Shown here piece by piece: positions 17,129 to 21,679 of a stretch of 21,679 bases of DNA. The stretch lies in contig JABIUG010000172.1 of assembly GCA_018700655.1 (NCBI GenBank), forward strand, positions 1 through 21,679. Direction: 5' to 3'. A model generated the notes under the pieces. That model saw nothing but the letters and a program-made list of their open reading frames with translations, searched no databases and was not told where the DNA came from. Positions within the stretch are counted from its first letter, which is position 1. Each line of letters opens with the position of its first letter. The translations under genes were made by a program, and so were the position numbers. The stretch is from Rhodospirillaceae bacterium (GTDB taxonomy: Bacteria > Pseudomonadota > Alphaproteobacteria > SP197).

Positions 17129-18118
17129 ATGGCACCCAGGCCGTCTCTTTCCGTCGTCATTCCGACCTACAATCGCCCAGAGTTGTTGGCCCGGTGCCTT
17201 GAAGGATTCGCGGGCCAGACCGTGCCGCCCGAAAGCCTGGAAATTGTAATCGTCGATGATGGCTCGGACGCGCCGCTCGACCCGGTCATTGCGGCCTTTG
17301 ATGGCCTGCTCAACCTCCGCCTCGAGCGACGTGACCACGGTGCTGCTGCTGCACGCAATGTCGGCGTTGTCTTGTCTTCGGCCGATCATCTGATCCTGTT
17401 CGATGATGACCAGAGCCCCTTGCCCGACATGGCGGAGCGTTGCCTCGCATTTCACCGGCAGTTTCCCGACGAAGAGGATTTCCGGATGCTGCGTGTCGTG
17501 CCTGACACCAGGATTCCTCGCTCTGCCGTCAGCTTTGCCATGTTCGAGGCAACGCAGGTTTTCCATTATCCCAGCCCGGGTCGCAGGAGGCTTCAGGGCG
17601 GTTTCTGGGGCGGGGCGATCACGTGCAAACGTTCGATCTTCCGCTATGGGCTGTTCAATCCCGATTATGTCATGGCTGAGGATGCCGAACTCGGCATGCG
17701 AATCGACCAATGGCTTCATCTTGTCGAACATCTCGAGACACCAGCCGATGCCCTGCAACTTCGCACGCTGACGGTCAAACAGCTGCTGCGCCGCTGGTGC
17801 GCGATGGGCTACTACCATCTCGTCATGCAGCGCGACTTTCCCAGGCTCATCGAGATCGGGGGCCGTCGTGTCTATCGCGATGCCGAAAAGATCATTGCCC
17901 GCGCCACGCCGTTGATTGCTGCGGCTGCTGAGCTTGAGAAACAGGCTGTGCAATTGGGTGAACTCGGCCCGGGGCCGATCGATCAAGCCAGGTCGGAGGT
18001 GCTGGCTGCCTTCCTGGAAGGCGTGAGAGTTGCAGCCGAAACAGCGCAATGCATCGGCTGGCTGGCCGCGCGTCACGACGAACGATTGAGTGACGCACTC
18101 GAACGCAACTTCGTCTAG
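17129..18118 (+). CDS. Family 2 glycosyltransferase
   Basis: This 329-aa GT-A fold enzyme shows V-V-I-P-T-Y-N-R (residues 9-16), D43-D-G-S-D in the nucleotide-binding loop, and F-D92-D-D94-Q as the metal-binding D-x-D. A-E184-D185-A-E187 is the likely catalytic acid region. G-G-F-W-G-G-A-I-T before it is the typical acceptor-side loop. No membrane helix is evident, so it is probably cytoplasmic, using a nucleotide-sugar; donor and acceptor are unknown. The ATG at 17129 starts 10 bp after the acyl-CoA synthetase stop, with no clear Shine-Dalgarno, so coupling is likely. An in-frame start at 17063 would lie inside that gene. Its TAG overlaps the stop of the convergent LysR gene in the 4-base palindrome CTAG. 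Confidence 0.88.
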   Translation: MAPRPSLSVVIPTYNRPELLARCLEGFAGQTVPPESLEIVIVDDGSDAPLDPVIAAFDGLLNLRLERRDHGAAAARNVGVVLSSADHLILFDDDQSPLPDMAERCLAFHRQFPDEEDFRMLRVVPDTRIPRSAVSFAMFEATQVFHYPSPGRRRLQGGFWGGAITCKRSIFRYGLFNPDYVMAEDAELGMRIDQWLHLVEHLETPADALQLRTLTVKQLLRRWCAMGYYHLVMQRDFPRLIEIGGRRVYRDAEKIIARATPLIAAAAELEKQAVQLGELGPGPIDQARSEVLAAFLEGVRVAAETAQCIGWLAARHDERLSDALERNFV

Positions 18119-19071
18119 TGCTCGCCCGGTTGCTCGCCCTTGATGTCGGCGAGCAGCCATTCGCGGAAGGCGGCAACCGTGTCGCGCGTGCTGTCTTCGG
18201 GGCGGCAGACAAACCAGATGGCGAACGCCACCGGTGAGGTGATCGAAAAGGGTTCGACAAGGCGGCCGGCTGCGAGATCAAGGCTGACGACAGTGCGTCC
18301 GAGTAGGGCGATGCCCTGACCGTCGATCGCTGCCTGGGCTGCCATGCCCTGCATCGAGAATATTGGCCCCAGATCGGCGTTGCAGCCGGTGACCTCGGCG
18401 TTCTTTAGCCAGGCTGACCAATCGGGTGCTCTGTCACGGCCATCGGTTTCGTCGCGCACATGAATCAGCGTCGCCTTGGCAAGGTCGTCGGGAACCTGGA
18501 GCCGCTTCGCAAGCTCCGGGGCGCACACTGCGATGGTCTTTTCGTTGGCCAGTTTCTGGCACAGCAGGCCCGGATAGCTGCCTGCGCCGTATCGTATCGC
18601 GACGTCGACATCCTCGGTCGAGAAGTCAACCAGACGCATGGTGGCATCGATTCTGGTGTCGATTGCGGGATGCTGCGCGGCAAATCGATCCAGTCGGGGA
18701 ACAAGCCAGCGTGTCGCCAGCGACGGCGGCAAGGTCACGGTCAGACGTTTTCTGCCGCCGGGACCGCGATGGCTGGCAAAGGATCGCGCGACGTCGACGC
18801 CTTCGGCCAAGGTGTCGAAACCACGTTCCAGGCGAACAAGAAGGGCGCTTCCAGCGTCGGTCAGACTGAGCGCGCGATGATGCCTCCGAAACAGGCGTAC
18901 CCCAAGGTCCCGCTCCAGCATACGGACATGCGCGCTGATCGCCGGGGCGCTGACGCCCAGTTCTTCTCCGGCCATGGTCATGCTCAGGTGCCGTGCTGCC
19001 GCCTCGAACGCGCGCAGGGCATTGAGGGGTGGCAGGTTGCGTCGTCGAAGTTCGGTGAAGATATTCTTCAT
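18115..19071 (-). CDS. LysR-family transcriptional regulator, GcvA-like
   Basis: This 318-aa regulator has an N-terminal winged helix-turn-helix beginning L-P-P-L-N-A-L-R-A-F-E-A-A-A-R-H (residues 13-28), the sequence typical of the GcvA/AmpR-like branch. The recognition helix lies around S-A-P-A-I-S-A-H-V-R-M-L-E (about 45-57). The effector-binding domain starts near residue 90 (K-R-L-T-V-T-L-P-P-S-L-A-T-R-W-L-V-P-R-L). ATG 19071 was chosen because residues before it (frame open to 19221) do not fit the family and overlap the divergent gene. It is transcribed away from the Rieske oxygenase gene, the usual layout for a LysR protein controlling its neighbour; the inducer is unknown. Confidence 0.92.
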   Translation of the reverse strand: MKNIFTELRRRNLPPLNALRAFEAAARHLSMTMAGEELGVSAPAISAHVRMLERDLGVRLFRRHHRALSLTDAGSALLVRLERGFDTLAEGVDVARSFASHRGPGGRKRLTVTLPPSLATRWLVPRLDRFAAQHPAIDTRIDATMRLVDFSTEDVDVAIRYGAGSYPGLLCQKLANEKTIAVCAPELAKRLQVPDDLAKATLIHVRDETDGRDRAPDWSAWLKNAEVTGCNADLGPIFSMQGMAAQAAIDGQGIALLGRTVVSLDLAAGRLVEPFSITSPVAFAIWFVCRPEDSTRDTVAAFREWLLADIKGEQPGEH

Positions 19072-19104
19072 CAAGATTACACATCTTCTTTGTTGCGATG
19101 GGCC

Positions 19105-19124
19105 AAGAATAAGCGACAATTCTT
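19105..19124. promoter_or_regulatory. Candidate operator in the LysR/Rieske divergent region
   Basis: AAGAAT (19105-19110) and ATTCTT (19119-19124) form an inverted repeat with an 8-base spacer. It lies 33 bp before the LysR start and about 90 bp before the Rieske gene, inside the 142-bp divergent region 19072-19213. The dyad does not fit the canonical T-N11-A LysR box exactly, because its centre falls between bases. The region is visibly AT-richer than its surroundings, as expected for promoters. Confidence 0.4.
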
Positions 19125-19213
19125 CCTGAACGATGGCGATATCATCGGTATGAAACAAGGAATAGTTAAACGTCAGAGCATATCTCGCCTGCTTGAGCAC
19201 TCGGAAAAGAGCC

Positions 19214-20326
19214 ATGGCCAAACTTTCTCACGGACATCATGAACTGCCCCGCGGCGCCTATCGTGACGAGGGTTACTGGAATGCGGAGGCGGATAATCTT
19301 TTGGCACATACCTGGGTTCATGCGGCGGGCGGCTTCGAACTGCCGAATCCCGGCGACTGCCGCCCGGTCAATGTGGCCGGATTGCCACTCCTTCTCGTGC
19401 GTCAACGCGACGGTGTCATCAAAGGTTTCCATAATGTCTGCCGCCATCGTGGCTCGCGGCTGGTGCGTGAGGCGGGAAACGTCAAAGCGGTCATGACCTG
19501 CCCCTATCATGGCTGGGCGTTCGGCCTTGATGGCGCCCTGCGCTCGACACCCTATTGGGATACCGCCGACGGTTCCGCTCCGCCTGAATTCGATGCGTCG
19601 GCCTTTGGCTTGCGCCCGGTCAGGGTCACAACCTGGTGCGATCAGGTCTTTGTCTGTCTGGATGATGACGCGCCGAGTTTCGAGGAACACGCCGAACCCC
19701 TGATCGCACGCTGGGCGCATGCCGACCTGTCATTGCTGCGTTTCGCGGGTTGCCTGACCTATGAAGTGGAGGCGAACTGGAAATTCGTGATCGAGAACTT
19801 TCTCGATACCTACCATCTGCCATTCCTGCACAAGCAACTCGGCTCGATCGAACCGGCCAAACGTTTCAAACCGTTGGTCGAGGAAACCCTGATCGGAATC
19901 CACTATACGTCCGGTGCGGCAGACAAGAACAAAGGTGACTCGGGCTTTCAGGTATTTCCGGGTTTCACGCCCGAACAACTTGAGAGCCAGGATGTCGCCA
20001 TGCTCTTTCCCAACACGCTTTTCGAGTTTGTTCCCGAACACGTGCTGTTTTTCCGTGTCGAACCGGTCAGCCCCGGGCTGACACGTGAATCGCTGGCGCT
20101 CTATTTCCTGGGTGACGATGCCACAAGCCCGGAGCTGGAGGATGATCGCCAAACAGCACTTCAGGCCTGGGACGCGATCAACCGGCAGGACTTCCCGACG
20201 CTTGCCGATCTTCAGGCTGCGTCGCATTCTCCAGCGGCCCGCGGGCTTCCTGCACCATCACCCCTGTGGGAACTTCCATCCGCGGCGTTTCGTGATCGCG
20301 TTGATCGTATCGTTGGAGAAGCCTGA
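19214..20326 (+). CDS. Rieske non-heme iron oxygenase, alpha subunit
   Basis: This 370-aa catalytic oxygenase subunit has a complete Rieske 2Fe-2S site, C76-R-H78 with C96-P-Y-H99 (17 residues between). The mononuclear iron site shows as N-F-L-D198-T-Y-H201-L-P-F-L-H206, with the distal carboxylate probably in the W-D-A-I-N-R-Q-D-F segment near residue 318. Enzymes of this family hydroxylate aromatic rings or oxidatively demethylate amines such as carnitine or betaines; the substrate is not readable here. A ferredoxin or reductase partner is not seen in the window. ATG 19214 with a GGAAAAGAG purine stretch was preferred to TTG 19193. The next gene begins 2 bp after its stop, so it heads an operon. 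Confidence 0.92.
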   Translation: MAKLSHGHHELPRGAYRDEGYWNAEADNLLAHTWVHAAGGFELPNPGDCRPVNVAGLPLLLVRQRDGVIKGFHNVCRHRGSRLVREAGNVKAVMTCPYHGWAFGLDGALRSTPYWDTADGSAPPEFDASAFGLRPVRVTTWCDQVFVCLDDDAPSFEEHAEPLIARWAHADLSLLRFAGCLTYEVEANWKFVIENFLDTYHLPFLHKQLGSIEPAKRFKPLVEETLIGIHYTSGAADKNKGDSGFQVFPGFTPEQLESQDVAMLFPNTLFEFVPEHVLFFRVEPVSPGLTRESLALYFLGDDATSPELEDDRQTALQAWDAINRQDFPTLADLQAASHSPAARGLPAPSPLWELPSAAFRDRVDRIVGEA

Positions 20327-20328
20327 CC

Positions 20329-21252
20329 ATGGGATTGCCATACAACCGCGTCGTCGTGACAGGTGGCAGCGGCCTTCTGGGCCGCTATGTCGTGCGTGGG
20401 TTGATGAACGACTGCGATGTCACCGTCGTTGATCTCAAACCGCTCCCCGAGGATGTCGCCTTTGTCGAGGCTGATGTGCGTGATCTCAATGCAGTGCGCG
20501 CCGCACTCAAGGGCCATGATGCGGTGGTCCATCTGGCTGCCCTCGATGACGGCATCGTGCCGGAGGAAGAGGCCTTTATTGACGTCAACCTGCGCGGCAC
20601 GTGGCATGTTCTCCAGGCAAGTGAAGAGCTCGGCATCGGGCGGGTGGCGCTGGCTTCCAGCGTCGCGGCCGTTGATATCGGACCGAAGAATCCGCCCATG
20701 GTCCTGCCCATACCGATCGACATGCCGCTCTTGCCGCTGGATTCCTATGGTGTGACCAAGACGGTCTGCGAGGAGTTTGCTCGTACCTTCGTGCGCCGCG
20801 GCAAGATGGATGTGATCTGCCTGCGCCCGGCTCTGGTTGCTCAGCCCGAAATTACCTACGCGATCGCCCTGACCTCTGCCGAGATGGACGGCGTCGAACC
20901 GCCGCCGCCCGCAAGCGGAACAGGTTGGCGTGAGGTGGGTGAAGAACTTTCTCCTTCCCGCAGTATCGTTACTCCTGGCGACGTCGCCCGTGCCTTCCGC
21001 GCTGCGCTCGACGTTCGCGGGCTGCGGTACGGCGTCTATTTCGTGACCGGCCCGGACACGTGCGGTCACCGGCCAACGGTGGAGGCCATCGCCGAGGGTT
21101 ATGGCATCACGCCGCAGGTCACCCGGCCCGCGCTTTATGCCGATAATCCTTATGCCAGTGCCTTTGATCTTGCCCCGACGCTCGCGGACCTGGGCTGGGA
21201 GCCGCAGGATCGATGGGCAGACCACCTGGCCCGCGTGATCGCGGCGGGCTGA
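20329..21252 (+). CDS. NAD-dependent epimerase/dehydratase family protein (extended SDR)
   Basis: This 307-aa protein has a Rossmann fold with V-T-G-G-S-G-L-L-G (residues 10-18, the G-x-x-G-x-x-G cofactor loop), D-V-R-D-L after strand 3, A-S-S-V-A-A near 111 and the catalytic Y140-G-V-T-K144. Such enzymes oxidise, reduce, epimerise or dehydrate hydroxyl-bearing substrates, often nucleotide sugars. In this catabolic setting a dehydrogenase role after the oxygenase is plausible but unproven. The ATG follows the Rieske stop by 2 bp, with GGAG about 10 bases upstream inside the preceding gene. Confidence 0.9.
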   Translation: MGLPYNRVVVTGGSGLLGRYVVRGLMNDCDVTVVDLKPLPEDVAFVEADVRDLNAVRAALKGHDAVVHLAALDDGIVPEEEAFIDVNLRGTWHVLQASEELGIGRVALASSVAAVDIGPKNPPMVLPIPIDMPLLPLDSYGVTKTVCEEFARTFVRRGKMDVICLRPALVAQPEITYAIALTSAEMDGVEPPPPASGTGWREVGEELSPSRSIVTPGDVARAFRAALDVRGLRYGVYFVTGPDTCGHRPTVEAIAEGYGITPQVTRPALYADNPYASAFDLAPTLADLGWEPQDRWADHLARVIAAG

Positions 21253-21265
21253 CAGAGGAAACGAT

Positions 21266-21679
21266 TTGACCGACAGCATGATTGTTCTGCGCGGTGGCCT
21301 CATTCTCGATGCCGCCGACCGCAACGCCGGGCATGGCGATATCCTGATCGATGGCGGCGTGATCCGTGAAGTCGGGCCGCTTGGCATGGCTGTGCCCGAA
21401 GGCACGCCGATGCGCGATGTTTCCGGGCACATCGTCATTCCCGGACTGGTCAATGCCCACACCCACGGACATGGCAGCTTCGGCAAGGGCAGGGGCGATC
21501 TGTGGTCGCTCGAATTGTTGCTGAATGCCGGGCCGTGGATCAGCGCCAAACGCAGCCATGAGGACAAGTATCTAGCGACCCTGTTGAACGCCGCCGACAT
21601 GACCCGGCGGGGTTGCACCGCGGTTTACGACCTCACATGGGAGCAGCCACGCCCAAGCGTCGAAGGCATGCATCAGGTC
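21266..21679 (+). CDS. Amidohydrolase family protein (5' part, cut by window end)
   Basis: The first 138 residues of a metal-dependent amidohydrolase of the TRZ/ATZ type are present and the frame is open to the last base. The N-terminal beta-sandwich strand (I-V-L-R-G-G-L-I-L-D-A) and I-D-G-G-V-I-R-E-V-G are followed by I-V-I-P-G-L-V-N-A-H65-T-H67-G-H-G, the first two metal-binding histidines. The TTG at 21266 is the likelier start because AGAGGAAA sits 5-6 bases before it; an in-frame ATG at 21278 is the alternative. It begins 13 bp after the SDR gene and continues the Rieske operon. It is not a close copy of the amidohydrolase at 4589. Confidence 0.88.
   Translation, partial: MTDSMIVLRGGLILDAADRNAGHGDILIDGGVIREVGPLGMAVPEGTPMRDVSGHIVIPGLVNAHTHGHGSFGKGRGDLWSLELLLNAGPWISAKRSHEDKYLATLLNAADMTRRGCTAVYDLTWEQPRPSVEGMHQV

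Noticed and set aside
17051..18160. 369-aa minus-strand ORF
   Set aside because: It is a shadow of the glycosyltransferase gene; no family signal.
19105..19124. Canonical T-N11-A LysR box
   Set aside because: The dyad is there, but its centre and spacing do not fit T-N11-A, so it is listed only as a candidate operator.

Overview
The window looks like a GC-rich alphaproteobacterial chromosome segment. Reasons are the codon use, the long antisense shadow frames, the Rhodospirillales-like protein flavours, and palindromic intergenic repeats containing CTAGAGCAG. This placement is inference; there is no rRNA or other taxonomic marker. No insertion sequence, phage gene or CRISPR array was seen.

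Region 1 (1-6034) holds uptake and amide/hydantoin-type chemistry. A peptide/nickel-type ABC importer (end of the first permease, second permease, double-ATPase fusion) ends at a clear hairpin terminator. On the opposite strand are a GNAT acetyltransferase and a DUF917 protein, translationally coupled by an ATGA overlap. A TRZ/ATZ-type amidohydrolase is transcribed divergently from them.

Region 2 (about 6070-14916) is the centrepiece: a complete selenocysteine (Sec) locus. It holds selA and selB (ATGA-coupled), tRNA-Sec (selC, anticodon TCA, 8-bp acceptor stem), and an NADH-dehydrogenase-like/SelD fusion whose ribosome-binding site directly follows the tRNA CCA end. It also holds a client: a GrdB/PrdB-like reductase subunit whose frame runs through an in-frame TGA at 6682-6684 (Sec153, motif U-x-x-C). 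Conventional gene calling would split this gene in two or truncate it. A CYTH-CHAD protein lies between selC and selB. The selenoprotein gene and selC each have a related 61-bp palindrome about 20 bp upstream, in the same orientation relative to the gene. Each palindrome is preceded by a larger AGAGCAGAT-bounded inverted repeat.

Region 3 (15028-18118) encodes an ADP-forming acyl-CoA synthetase-like protein and a family 2 glycosyltransferase, apparently co-transcribed.

Region 4 (18115-21679, continuing outside) looks like a catabolic unit: a GcvA-like LysR regulator divergent from a Rieske oxygenase, an NAD-dependent epimerase/dehydratase and a second amidohydrolase, cut by the window edge.

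Taken together, SelA, SelB, tRNA-Sec and SelD would make and insert Sec, and the reductase-like protein is the only client visible. Its physiological substrate cannot be read from the sequence, because no PrdA/GrdA-type partner is present.
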